Counted from the first letter of the stretch, positions 48,784 to 61,348 are shown. The stretch: DNA of 64,000 nt from Ischnura elegans (GCF_921293095.1 NC_060258.1:4588001-4652000); one strand, 5' to 3'. The notes: generated by a model from the letters alone, not told the origin. Made by a program: numbers and translations.

Positions 48784-51700
48784 GGCCCGTATCCAGAAAC
48801 CTCACTACTGCTAGATACGTCATCAGATGATGACGTAGCCGCTGTAGCGGCCGAGCACCGCTACGGGCACCGCTGCAAAAGTCTAGTGAGGTCCATGGCA
48901 CACTACTCGCTACAAGTAATATGGCCGCCGGGTTTCGTCTGCTTATCGTCTCGCATTTATTATTAATAATTATTGATGTTTAAAGGGCTATAAGCTCATG
49001 ATAATTATTTATTATTACTTAAAAAGATAGTAAGAATGCTTCAATAACCATATTTTATCCTAATGAGTAAATATTTTACCTAATTTAACTACCAATAAAT
49101 ACTGTCAACAATACCGTGATGAAACCTCTTAGGATTCACCGTTTTATTTGCAATTAACTTCTAAACGGACCCTGTCATGCCTTGAAAACCATTTATAATT
49201 AAATACAAATAAATTAGGGACAAGAATGTCTCGCCTTGATGCTTTTGAAATACCTTTTTACGAAAAATAACCATTGTCAACGCAACTATGCTGAAACCTC
49301 GTCGACTTTGCCATTCTAATAGCTATTAACTTTGGTATAGACCGTGGCTTTCCTTGAAAACCATTAATATTATATATATATATATAAGTGCCCAAATAAG
49401 GCCCGTATCCAGAAACCTCACTACTGCTAGATACGTCATCAGATGATGACGTAGCCGCTGTAGCGGCCGAGCACCGCTACGGGCACCGCTGCAAAAGTCT
49501 AGTGAGGTCCATGGCACACTACTCGCTACAAGTAATATGGCCGCCGGGTTTCGTCTGCTTATCGTCTCGCATTTATTATTAATAATTATTGATGTTTAAA
49601 GGGCTATAAGCTCATGATAATTATTTATTATTACTTAAAAAGATAGTAAGAATGCTTCAATAACCATATTTTATCCTAATGAGTAAATATTTTACCTAAT
49701 TTAACTACCAATAAATACTGTCAACAATACCGTGATGAAACCTCTTAGGATTCACCGTTTTATTTGCAATTAACTTCTAAACGGGCCCTGTCATGCCTTG
49801 AAAACCATTTATAATTAAATACAAATAAATTAGGGACACAAGAATGTCTCGCCTTGATGCTTTTGAAATACTTTTTTTACGAAAAATAACCATTGTCAAC
49901 GCAACTATGCTGAAACCTCGTCGACTTTGCCATTCTAATAGCTATTAACTTTGGTATAGACCGTGGCTTTCCTAGAAAAACCATTAATATTATATATATA
50001 TATAAGTGCCCAAATAAAGTTGCAATCACCAGCTTTGTGTCTCTGATATCCAAAATTTGCGTAAAATACTCAAAGCGACAAAGTCGTCTTCCAGTCAGCT
50101 ACGTCCATTCTCAGTTACTGCTAGTTTGAATAATTTCAGTTCCGAGCCATTGAAAACCATGTTCAATTACGTGAAAACTTTGATTTATGCCGTCACAAAA
50201 ATGACGAGTTAAAGTTTAAGGGAAGGGTCGATGGAAATGGCATATTGCTTCTCAGTCCGTTTACAATAGCACATGATATTCATCTCATAATGAATGTCAC
50301 GTAAATCTTCGGACGTTGCAATACAATACATGTATCTATTATATTACCTCAAAGTCTAAAATATCCAACTATACCAATGCAATCGACAGTTGTACGAGTA
50401 TATTTGTCAACCACAATGACGAATTGCGCAAGTGACACCAAGGATTATTCAGCAATAAATACCACCACAAGAATTACTGAGTTCACAAACTTGTAGTTAT
50501 TAACGTCGTAAAACTCACTTTCAATTCAACAAATAAAATGATCACACTTTACAAGAACACTTGTCCAAAAAAAAGTACTCACGAAGAAAATCAACATCAA
50601 CACGACACGTACTGTTACTTCACAAATCTAATTAACACAAATTGCAAATAAAATTGTCCAGGAAATGTTCACACGAAGAAAATCGGGAGCGAATACACTA
50701 ACTGTAACTTCACAAATCAAATTACACATACATTGCGGACACAAGAAGTCGGTAATTAGAGCGAAACATCGGCAGCGACGACCCGTACAACTTAATAACG
50801 GCACTATTTTAAAAAAATGCTCACTTTCCTTTCATTTCGCATTGTCAACAATAATTGTAACAGATGAAACATTTTATTTAAAAAATCATCAATAAAGTCA
50901 GCACCGAAACTAGGGTGTCCTGAACAAAACTTGATGAGGTTACTCTTTTCCGCCCAGATTGGTGCATTTTCGGGGTGCGGGGTCTGGGGCATCGGCCGGC
51001 TTTCCCCGGCGGCAGAGCCGCCGAGGCCAGCCGGCAATCACCGGCGATCGACACTAGTCGAGACACTTGGTACACGTCGCGAGATTTCTGAACACGAAGA
51101 TTTATCAGCATGTACCAGCTGGTTCTCAATGATAACTTTGCCGATTTAAAGGGACACTTTTCACATAATGAACGGAACCAGATTCACAGAAGAAACTTGA
51201 AGAACCAAGAAAATCCCATGGAACCGAGAATAAATTCCGTGTGAGATACCGCATCTCCTAAGACATCTTATTTCCACGAACACCACTAAAAAAGAGAAAT
51301 TATATCAATAATTTCCATTCAGATTTTAAGAACTAGACAAAAGATTCTCCGCTGAAATTTCACAAATCACGGCCTAATAATGTGCTTACCTTCGTTACGC
51401 CATCGTGCCGATTAAAATTCAACCTCCACCTTCTTCCATGCCATAGACTTTAAAGAAAGACTCACAGCATTGGTTTTCTTGCACTCCAATACAACTTTCC
51501 TATCAATAATTAGTTTTAAAATCAAACTCTTCTTCTACGCCGAGATTCTTCTTCCAACCCGTTTCCATTTTGCTTACAAACAAAGTCGCGTTGTGATATT
51601 CGTTATTCAATTGTCGCCCTTAGTTCCTCTCAAAGCCCGCATAGTAGGGACTCAAAATGTCGCTAAATTCGTCTACGTCATCAATCCAGCCCAAAATAAA

Positions 51701-53621
51701 TGTGGCAACACTGCCCCCACCCATTTGGAGCGTTTTGGAGTAGTGAGGTTTCTGGATACAGCATTCAGCGGTGCGCGCCGCTACAAGCTGAAGCATGGTT
51801 TCTGGATACGGCCCTAAAGTTGCAATCACCAGCTTTGTGTCTCTGATATCCAAAATTTGCGTAAAATACTCAAAGCGACAAAGTCGTCTTCCAGTCAGCT
51901 ACGTCCATTCTCAGTTACTGCTAGTTTGAATAATTTCAGTTCCGAGCCATTGAAAACCATGTTCAATTACGTGAAAACTTACCTATAATGATTTATGCCG
52001 TCACAAAAATGATGAGTTAAAGTTTAAGGGAAGGGTCGATGGAAATGGCATATTGCTTCTCAGTCCGTTTACAATAGCACATGATATTCATCTCATAATG
52101 AATGTCGCGTAAATCTTTGGACGTTGCAATACAATACATGTATCTATTATATTACCTCAAAGTCTAAAATATCCAACTATACCAATGCAATCGACAGTTG
52201 TACGAGTATATTTGTCAACCACAATGACGAATTGCGCAAGTGACACCAAGGATTATTCAGCAATAAATACCACCACAAGAATTACTGAGTTCACAAACTT
52301 GTATTTATTAACGTCGTAAAACTCACTTTCAATTCAACAAATAAAATGATCACACTTTACAAGAACACTTGTCCAAAATAAAGTACTCACGAAGAAAATC
52401 AACATCAACACGACACGTACTGTTACTTCACAAATCTAATTAACACAAATTGCAAATAAATTGTCCAGGAAATGTTCACACGAAGAAAATCGGGAGCGAA
52501 TACACTAACTGCAACTTCACAAATCAAATTACACATACATTGCGGACACAAGAAGTCGGTAATTAGAGCGAAACATCGGCAGCGACGACCCGTACAACTT
52601 AATAACGGCACTATTTTAAAAAAATGCTCACTTTCCTTTCATTTCGCATTGTCAACAATAATTGTAACAGATGAAACATTTTATTTAAAAAATCATCAAT
52701 AAAGTCAGCACCGAAACTAGGGTGTCCTGAACAAAACTTGATGAGGTTACTCTTTTCCGCCCAGATTGGTGCATTTTCGGGGTGCGGGGTCTGGGGCATC
52801 GGCCGGCTTTCCCCGGCGGCAGAGCCGCCGAGGCCAGCCGGCAATCACCGGCGATCGACACTAGTCGAGACACTTGGTACACGTCGCGAGATTTCTGAAC
52901 ACGAAGATTTATCAGCATGTACCAGCTGGTTCTCAATGATAACTTTGCCGATTTAAAGGGACACTTTTCACATAATGAACGGAACCAGATTCACAGAAGA
53001 AACTTGAAGAACCAAGAAAATCCCATGGAACCGAGAATAAATTCCGTGTGAGATACCGCATCTCCTAAGACATCTTATTTCCACGAACACCACTAAAAAA
53101 GAGAAATTATATCAATAATTTCCATTCAGATTTTAAGAACTAGACAAAAGATTCTCCGCTGAAATTTCACAAATCACGGCCTAATAATGTGCTTACCTTC
53201 GTTACGCCATCGTGCCGATTAAAATTCAACCTCCACCTTCTTCCATGCCATAGACTTTAAAGAAAGACTCACAGCATTGGTTTTCTTGCACTCCAATACA
53301 ACTTTCCTATCAATAATTAGTTTTAAAATCAAACTCTTCTTCTACGCCGAGATTCTTCTTCCAACCCGTTTCCATTTTGCTTACAAACAAAGTCGCGTTG
53401 TGATATTCGTTATTCAATTGTCGCCCTTAGTTCCTCTCAAAGCCCGCATAGTAGGGACTCAAAATGTCGCTAAATTCGTCTACGTCATCAATCCAGCCCA
53501 AAATAAATGTGGCAACACTGCCCCCACCCATTTGGAGCGTTTTGGAGTAGTGAGGTTTCTGGATACAGCATTCAGCGGTGCGCGCCGCTACAAGCTGAAG
53601 CATGGTTTCTGGATACGGCCC
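48784..53621. mobile_element. PIF/Harbinger-type element (outer copy), enlarged by self-insertion
   Basis: TTA flanks it at 48781-48783 and 53622-53624. Termini are GGCCCGTATCCAGAAACC and the complement of the right end GGGCCGTATCCAGAAACC. Without the inner copy it is about 2,420 bp. It interrupts the satellite. No transposase; a G+C-rich patch in the right part (CATCGGCCGGCTTTCCCC) hints at captured DNA. TWA duplication and these termini point to Harbinger. Confidence 0.8.
49400..51814. mobile_element. PIF/Harbinger-type element (inner copy), 2,415 bp
   Basis: A complete copy of the outer element, inserted into it at TAA (49397-49399 and 51815-51817). The uninterrupted site CCCAAATAAAGTTGC is seen at about 50011. 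The left 616 bp and right 1.8 kb therefore each occur twice in the order left, left, right, right. Differences between the copies are few: scattered single bases, a 2-bp indel and a 10-bp indel near 51980. Both moves are therefore recent. Confidence 0.85.
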
Positions 53622-53624
53622 TTA

Positions 53625-53795
53625 CTTACGTTTCCAGGGTTAAATATCCGCCCATACTCGCAGGCATATTATGATTCCCTATGATCGTGGAAAATTTCAG
53701 GAACCTGGCTTCCAATAAGAATATGAGACATGGTTCCTATGCCTATGCAGCCGGAGTGCTGTAAAAACGAATTTATCTTCGCGTTGATTGCTTAG
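53625..53795 (+). repeat. Satellite, continuation after the Harbinger element
   Basis: Resumes the unit interrupted at 48780 (CCGCCCATACTCGCAGG, GATCGTGGAAAATTTCA, GCAGCCGGAGTGCTGTAAAA) for just under one unit. Confidence 0.65.
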
Positions 53796-54040
53796 GTTGG
53801 TTGTTAGGAAAATAGGCTTTCGACTCAGTTGCACACACATGAGAGTGTTTCCACCTTCATCAAACTAATCATTACAGCCAAAGATCATAACCCGAGTTGA
53901 GGAAATTTTTTTTCATAGACTGCGCTCTTCAGTGAATGGATATGAGAATCTCATATTTTGGTTAAACCAGAGGAATATTTTGCGGAGAATATGTTATTCA
54001 AACGGTACTGACTCGTAGCAACATTTGAGTAACATATATA
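53795..54040 (+). repeat. Third copy of an arm segment (43440-43700)
   Basis: It contains CACATGAGAGTGTTTCCACC, GACTGCGCTCTTCAGTGAAT and GGTTAAACCAGAGGAATATT, matching arm A near 43470-43660 in direct orientation and arm B in reverse. It preserves the TTAA version of the site into which the piggyBac at 58454 inserted. Confidence 0.6.
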
Positions 54041-54449
54041 TCATAAAATAAATTTTTTATATTCATCTAAGCGACACTTATATGTTAGTTTAGAAGAAGT
54101 GTTCTCCACTATCTGATAGATATGAAAATAATGGGAAAGAAAGGAATTCCCAAGTTGTAATTAAACAAATGAATGCAGTGCTGTAGTTGGGTCGTAACGG
54201 CGTACTCCTAAAATCAAAACTCTCTATAAGTGTGCCGGTTAAAATACCTTCACCGCCGGATGTATAATGCATGTTCAGCTGTTGGAATTTTTGTTGAGAA
54301 CCGCCTCATTTCTTTTCCTACAGAAGCACTTGCGGTCGGACTTACTTATAGGTTAGTTTAGATGCAGTGTACTCCACTATCTGATGCATTCACTTTGATC
54401 TGACTTTTCCGCCGCGTTTCTTCATATAAGTCTCGGCTTCCGGGCGTTC
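54041..54449. other. Spacer with a direct repeat
   Basis: No gene. A segment of about 45 bp with TTAGTTTAGA and GTGT.CTCCACTATCTGAT occurs at about 54073-54118 and again at about 54344-54388. Confidence 0.45.
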
Positions 54450-54927
54450 CTCCGCGTGGACAACTCAACGCCGGAACGCTGTAACAACGAAATGTTTTTC
54501 GAGTGTGTTGGAAATTTTTTCAATGTCGAACGGAGGTATTCATGATCAATTACTGCCTGTGTTCGCAATTGCATTGTGATTACCTATGCTCGTGGAGAAT
54601 TTCATGAACTTGACTTCCTAAATAAGGAAATAAAACATGGTTCCTTACACCTATGCAGCCTGAATGCTGTAAAAACGAAATTTTTGTCGCGTGGGTAGGG
54701 GATTTTTTCAGAGTCGAACCGAGATCTTCAGGGTCATAAACCGCGAGTGCTCGCAAGTATATTGTGATTTCCTATGACCGTACAAAATTTTATGAACCTG
54801 AATTCCTATATAAGGAAATGAGTCATGGTTCCTTGTACTGATGAGGCCGGAGCGCGGTAAAAACGAAATTTTTTATCGCGTTCGTTGGAAATTTTTTCAG
54901 AGTTGCTCCGCGTGGACAACTCAACGC
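54450..54927 (+). repeat. Satellite block bounded by 22-bp direct repeats
   Basis: The same 22 bases, CCGCGTGGACAACTCAACGC with two more at the left, occur at 54450-54471 and 54906-54927. Between them lie somewhat more than two satellite units of the 46085-48780 type, ending mid-unit. Confidence 0.6.
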
Positions 54928-55124
54928 GGATGCATGCGCGGAGATTCATACGATGCATTATGAAATGCATATTTCTGAATTTTCTTTGTATCTCTCGCAG
55001 CACGTTACGTGTATTCTAGGTTTATTTTCCAGATTGCCTCCACGAGCAGTCTGCAAGTTTTGCCTTTGTACGAATGTGGAAGTAAAATTTCTTTATACCT
55101 ATACGTAAATTTTTATGACCTTGT

Positions 55125-55225
55125 GGTGTGCATGTGGAAATGCTGCATATTGGTGATTAGCCACCCCTTGCCAAACACCTAAGGGGTGGTTCGCAGGGTA
55201 TTATGTCCATGTAGATGGTTCGAAA
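55125..55225 (+). repeat. LINE 3' tail fragment
   Basis: Contains CATGTGGAAATGCTGCATAT, TGGTGATTAGCCACCCCTTG and a degenerate GTAGATGG tail, matching the LINE end family in plus orientation. Confidence 0.55.
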
Positions 55226-55234
55226 GCAGTGGCG

Positions 55235-55460
55235 GATATAGAAAAAAATGAAGGGGGGGCGCAAAAGATATCTTGAGCTACCTTTACTTATATCGTAATA
55301 AAAAATTAATCAAGCCACGTGCGAAATTGAATAAAGTTTTATTTAAACTCATTATACACGTATAGAAGTCAATATCTTACGATACAAAAAAGTTACAACT
55401 GTGATTCAACAATGTTCGGCAATGTGAGCGACCTCGCAAAGGGGGGCGCGCGCCCCCTGC
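55235..55460 (+). repeat. Interspersed repeat family B, copy 2
   Basis: Same order as 40205-40440 (AAAAGATATCTTGAGCTA, GTTTTATTTAAACT, GTTCGGCAATG) with a G+C-rich edge GGGGCGCGCGCCCC. Confidence 0.5.
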
Positions 55461-55504
55461 GCTGTTCCCCCCATCTGTATTTCCCCCCCCCCATCTGTAT
55501 CAGC

Positions 55505-55990
55505 GTCTGTTCAAAAGACGACTGTCTCTTCATATTCATGGAATTATCTGAACACACTGCAAGGCAACTAAGCTGTTAGTAAATCTTATCGCTGCCGCTA
55601 TAGTCTTTCATGGAATGATAAAAAATGACAATCGAAATATATCTGTTCTAAACTCTATCACTCGAATTTTATCATGTAGATGTAGACGTTTCGAAAGACG
55701 ACTTTCTATTCATTTTCAGGGGATTATCTGAATGCACTTAAAGGCAAATAAGCTGTTAGAAAGGCCTATCGCTTCCGTTATAGTCTTCCATAGAACGAAA
55801 AAAAATTAGAATCTTAATCGGTCCGTTCTAAATTCCATCACTGCAATTCTTTCAGTTTATATTATTCAGATTCAGAAGATCCCCTGAAGATAGAGAGAAA
55901 ATCTGATGCCACTGCAAGGCAACTAACCTATTGTTGAGTCTTATCGCTAACCTCATACAGAACCAAATACATTCTGTATCCATCTTTTCT
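55505..55990 (-). repeat. Three tandem LINE C-terminal segments
   Basis: Three diverged copies, about 180 bp apart, of a piece that on the minus strand matches the end of the LINE RT frame and 3' UTR (CTGCCGCTATAGTCTTTCAT, TTCCGTTATAGTCTTCCATA). Each carries GCAA.TAA.CTGTTAG. An array of LINE tails is forming or decaying here. Confidence 0.5.
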
Positions 55991-56095
55991 TCTTCAAAGA
56001 CATCTTGAGCTACCTCACTTTTGTCGGGATGAAAAATAATTAAGTCACTTGCAAAGTTTAAGAAAGTTTAATTTAAACTGATAATACGCATATGC
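55990..56095 (+). repeat. Interspersed repeat family B, partial copy 3
   Basis: CATCTTGAGCTACC, AATTAAGTCACTTGCAAAG and AATTTAAACTGATAATACGC follow the family order; the right part is missing. Confidence 0.45.
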
Positions 56096-56100
56096 AAGGC

Positions 56101-56225
56101 ATCTACATCTACTTACATAATACCCTAACAGCCACCTATAGGGTGTTTGGCAGGGGGTGACCAATCACCAACATGCAGCATGCAAGAGGACCGCCACATG
56201 CACACCGCACGGTCATAGAAATATT
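56101..56225 (-). repeat. LINE 3' tail fragment
   Basis: CATCTACATCTACTTACATA, AGGGTGTTTGGCAGGGGGTG and CAACATGCAGCATGC give the LINE tail in minus orientation, truncated soon after. Confidence 0.6.
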
Positions 56226-57189
56226 ACGCATACCAGAAGAATATACATGCTGATTCATAAAAAAATTCATTCACTTGCTATTGGTGCTGGAAGGGTGCTC
56301 AGGACGCGAACGTATTGCCACGCAAAGAAAACTTTTGGTCGGTGCAATATTTATACGGAAATTTGGTAATTCTTAATTCGTTGGTGGTAGCCTTCTAATG
56401 ATATTTGAGACTGAAGTCGATCACTTCCTGATAAAAATTAAATCAGATGTTATTTTGCCTAACGTAATTACCATTCGATGATTTTGTGACTTTAACCATG
56501 GATTAATTACTTTACGACGTTCAGATCTTTACAATAAAAACCTATATATGTCTGCTAATTTGAAATCTCTATGGATGTAATAAATCTATATGGGTTTACA
56601 TTTCTATCTCAAATCCTCTTCTATTCTACTTTCTAGTATAATTTCACAAACATTAGCTTTCACCTGACGAAGAGGATATTCGTCCGATGTTCATCAAACT
56701 TTTTTTCTTTCATTACTTCATCTACAACTTCATAATACCTTCTTCTTGCATGCTGCATGTTGGTGATTTTTCACCCCCTGCCAAGCACCCTAGAGGTGCC
56801 TCGCAAGGTACTATGTAGGTAATACCTTGCAAGTCACGTCTAAGGTGTTTTGCAGGGGGTGATCGAGCAGCTTGGAAGAGGACCGCCACATACACACTGT
56901 ACGGTCGTGGAAATATTATGCTTATTAGAAATAAAGTCGTGCTCATTCATGCAAAGACAAAACTAGCAAACGGTTATGTATTGCCATAAGAATCCATGCA
57001 AGGTTATATGAATGGATAGATAATATTATTCTCCTTCGTAGATTCCATGTAGTTGCGATTATGGCAGATGGCCCCTGTATTTTTATCCACAACTTCTCTC
57101 AATTGTGTAGTTGTTGACAGGACAAAAGAAGGAATGAATGGAGGGGAGGTGAAGAGGAGAGCAAGGCCTTTCCAATGCTTTCATAGTTT

Positions 57190-57780
57190 CTCTCATCTAC
57201 ATCTACATTTACATAATAGCGTGCGAGCCACCTCAAGGGTGTTTGATAGGGGGTGATCAATCACCAGCATGCGGCATGCATTTGGACTCCCACATGCACA
57301 CCACACGATGCAAAAAGCGTCACTAACAAATCATACTACCATATGCTGTTAGAAATAATAATAAAATTAAGAAACATGCATTATGTTTTACATAGATGAA
57401 TAAAATATCCCTCAGAAAGCAATAAATTACACCATTTTGAACCATTTATCTTTAAAATTCCGCAACTCATTAACCTCGCACTTACCGCTTATCCTGGTGA
57501 GTATTCCCTCCCACTACACATCTTGGTATTAGTTGTACCCCCAGTCTTAATTTATATTTGCACCCTTGTAATTCAGTAGGCTACACTACAATCCATACAA
57601 TATATTTATGAATTCTATCGCTGCCGTTATAATCTCTTATTGATCGTGGGAAAAAAGACATTCTGAACCTGTCTGTTCTACAGTCTATCTCTCTTATTTT
57701 ATTTATGTCATCTGATCCTCCGTAGCATGTTGCCGTCCGTAAAATATGGTTAATTTGGTTAAAAAAGACACTGAAAGAAG
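57190..57780 (-). repeat. LINE 3' end fragment in arm B
   Basis: Mirror of the fragment at 44330-44870. It shows an uninterrupted LINE tail (GGGGGTGATCAATCACCAGC), which is the empty site for the hAT insertion at 33536-37216. Confidence 0.65.
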
Positions 57781-58453
57781 ACGCTTACTCGATTCTCCGT
57801 TGCGGAGCAAATTCTTTCCGTGATCGCTAATTGAACGTATTTTGTCTATGGAGACGGTGGTATATCGATTCGCTGAATTTCTGACTTTACGCATGTTTTC
57901 AGGGGCAGAACGAGGATTTTTCGGGGGGGGGGGGGACAGGCAAGGCCTTATCCAGGATTTTTTGTCAGGGGGGGTCAAAGGAATACCTCGTAATACAAAA
58001 GGAACGCAATGTTAATGGGAACTTATTAAAAAACTTGCATATTTTTAAGTGTCAGGGGGGGCACATGCCCCCGTGTATTCCCACCCCTAGATCCGCCTAT
58101 GCATGTTGAAATAGCAAATGTATTGAATCTATGGCTATTTTTTCCATCCCAAGGAAGAAAGTGAATTAATGGGATATTAAAATATATGTATGTCCCACAT
58201 TGCCTTTAAACGGGTAAGTACAGCATCGAGAGGAGACATAAACATCTAAACAATAGACACAGGAGCAATGAAGATACAATGACGCATATTATAGTTGTCG
58301 TGAACTGTATACTGTAGCACTTACAAGGAATATGTCGTTTTAATGAAGAAATTTTAATTTATTTACGATAAAAATGTTACTCAAATGTTGCTAATTGTAA
58401 TAGTCAATACCGTATGAATAACACATTCTCCGCAAAATACTCCTCTGGTTTAA

Positions 58454-61348
58454 CCCATTTACGGCCAAAGGTGCGAAAACGCACCATTTTTTTATTAGTT
58501 CGTGAAAAAATATTTACACCGTTATTTAATAGTTTTTCCATGGTAAATTAGCCTTTAGATGGTAAACTTATTTTTAAATCCATTTTCTTTAATAATTTTG
58601 ACGTGATTATTTAGTTATAATTTTTCAAGTTTACTAAATTTCTAGCTCATCGAGGGCTATCTCTACTTAATATTTATTTACGAGTGCACTAAGAATATTT
58701 ATGAATCCTAATACTAGTATTATAAGTGTACTAATAATGCTTAATTACTCAGATTTTTTTAAACTAAATAATATATTTAGAGATGTTCAATTTTGACACT
58801 TGTATATAATGGTGCGTTTTCGCACCTTTGGCGTTATGGGGTATGGCGGATTAGGACTGAGGCACCGTACCGAGAGACAAATGTAGCAAACCTTGGTCAC
58901 TAATATTGTACGCCGCCCTGTAAGTGTTCGGTGAATCAATTTTATCCCTGCTGGGTTGTAAATATCATAAAATGTACTTTCTTATCTTATTGGTCTCACA
59001 GCTGTCGTCTTCTAAAATTTGGCTTCTTTTAGCAGTTGTGTACTAATGAGCAGCTCGATTCCCCGCCACGAGACCTATCGGTTTTCAACTGTGTGTAATG
59101 TACTGTTTCTCAAACAGCGCTGGTCATTCAAAAACGGATCACTGCTATGTATAGTTCAATGGATTTTACCTTCAAACACTAGAAGAAAGCTTCAAGAAGT
59201 TAGTCTCATTGGTCTGTTCGCATTCGTTAGGTATGACGGGTGTAAATGGGTGATTCTACATCTTCAATATCAACGTTTCAGGCGACGTAGGAGTGAAAAA
59301 AATTATCTTTTTAATTTCATCAAATTTTCCGAGACTACTGTAGGTGGATAATAAAAGATGGTGTATGTCCACCCAATATATCCTGACCACTTTAGAGGAA
59401 ACCCTGGATTCTGTGAATGACGCCACGGATGTTGTCTAAATACCGCCAGACGTTAAGAACTTGACTGATGAAGAAGACGTCGATTGTAACATTTGAACTG
59501 CGAAGCCGATTAACAATGACATCGCGGTAACATTGCAAACGCATCGAGGCGATGGCATAGTGGAGCACCGGCTGAGTGCGCAAGAAGAAGAAGGAAAGCC
59601 ATCAGAGAACCAAAAAAGATATCCAGTCATCTGATAAAAGGCACTAATTTTCCAAAATGGAAAAAGGATATTGATGCTAAGTTGTTGTGTCGTCCAATAT
59701 CAAAAGAGAAGGAGTATGACGAAAAAATAAGACGTGAATTTGGAGGTATGTCTCCATCTGACATTTTCCTCCGATTTCTTGATGACGAGGTTTGGGAGGG
59801 AATGGTATATTTTTCAAAAAAAGGAATATATATTACTTATAGCAGTAGGCATCAGTTACAATTAGTATTGTAGACTTGAGAAGTGTCTTGAGATTTTGAT
59901 TCTCTCTAGGTATCATGTGCTCCTGCAGCAGGACTTGTCTAAAGATATTATAAAGATAAATGGGTTGAATTAGTTCATCAAACTATGAGTAGAAAGAGAT
60001 AAAGGAAAATATCCACCTTTTCTCTCGACAAAACGGACAAATATGCAAAGCTGAGACCAATATTTACTATGCTGAATGCTAATTTTTTGCAGTTTAGAAT
60101 TTTTTCTCATAGCCCTCCTATGGATGAGCAAACGGTTCCGTATTTAGGACGCCACTCAGCGAAAATGCTGATACAAAATAAACCGGTTTGATTAGGGTTC
60201 AAATTAGGGTGCCTTTGCTCTTTACCTCATCCAATTTGTCTTCGTATGCAGGGGCTAAATCAATCAAACTCTAATGGAGTGAAGGTAGGATTAGGAGCTA
60301 TCGTTGTTTCACATCTCTTGAAAATAATTCCCGATATTACTCGGCATCGGTTATTTATTGAAAACTTCTCTTATACATGCTCCTTGTTCCAATTTGCAAC
60401 TTGAACCACTCGGGTAACTGGAAAGTGCCCGCTTGAAGACTAAAGCTTTTGGAAAAAACCTCCGAAAATTGATCATGCTTTTGACGAGGAATCTGAATTG
60501 TTCGCGGTCAAACGGAATGAAACCTCTGTTGCAATTGTGGCCAGCAACAAATAGCCAATTTACCATTTGAAAGAAAAGGCATAACTATTCCCCAGCTTTT
60601 GCCATTCCAATAATCCCACTGGTGGATTATCCATCACGATAATGCAGACGCGAATTATAGAATCAAAATCAGAGGGAAAAAGTGGTGGTGGACATTGTTT
60701 ACCAATTTACTGGAAAGTGTGTTAACTAATTCATTGAAATTCTATAGGAGGGCCAGTTGGCTCAAAATGTCTCCAATTGATTTCTCAAAGATCATATGAC
60801 GCGCTAACGTCAATCAAAGGTGACCGATTCAGTTATGGCAATCACTAAGAAATACATGCAGAAGGACCATCAAATCCGAAAAAAAGACAAACCTTCTCTT
60901 AATTCCTTACTAGCAGACACTAAAGAAGTTAATGTAGGTCATATTATCGAGAAAAAGGTAACAAGGAAAGGTGTAGGTAATGTAATAGGCACAATGTATA
61001 TTTTTGGGTAAAATGTAATGTGCCCTTATATTCAAACAATTTTCATTTATAAATGGGATTTGTTAGAGTATGAACGGTTACTTAATGATCTTAAATACTA
61101 AATTATGCGTTTATATGTGTTTATAAATTAAAAAGGTGGAAAAGAAAAAGATTTTAGTTTTTCACGGTATGTTAACCGAAGTACCCACATTCCGCCAAAG
61201 GTGCGAAAACGCACCATTATTTTTTTGGTATAAATAAATTTTTTAGAGCCCCAAATTTTTCAAAATTTCTTTTCTAGTATCTATTAAGACTAAATATGAT
61301 GATAAATTCAAATATTTCTACCGAATATTACCCTTGGCCGTTAATGGG
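58454..61348 (+). mobile_element. piggyBac transposon, 2,895 bp, in arm B
   Basis: TTAA lies on both sides (58450-58453 and 61349-61352). Ends are CCCATTTACGGCCAA and the complement of the right end CCCATTAACGGCCAA. GGTGCGAAAACGCACC palindromes follow the left end, recur near 58811 in reverse and near 61200 in direct orientation. The empty site GGTTAAACCAGAGG is present at 53967. It encodes a decayed transposase. Confidence 0.85.
59380..61010 (+). pseudogene. piggyBac transposase, broken
   Basis: Plus-strand fragments match piggyBac in order: an acidic N-terminal piece with PPDVKNLTDEEDVD near 59445; SPSDIFLRFLDDEVWEG near 59753; KLRPIFTMLNANFLQF near 60045; MDEQTVPYLGRHSAKMLIQN near 60122; KVGLGAIVVSHLLKIIPDIT near 60280; a KWWW-type segment near 60680; and FLKDHMTR near 60785. 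Several stops and frameshifts separate them, so no transposase is made. The direction is the same as the left-to-right order of the element. Confidence 0.75.

Noticed and set aside
52472-53684. Set of open frames in the right part of the Harbinger element, identical to those at 50665-51817
   Set aside because: They repeat because the element is present twice; none resembles a transposase or another known family.
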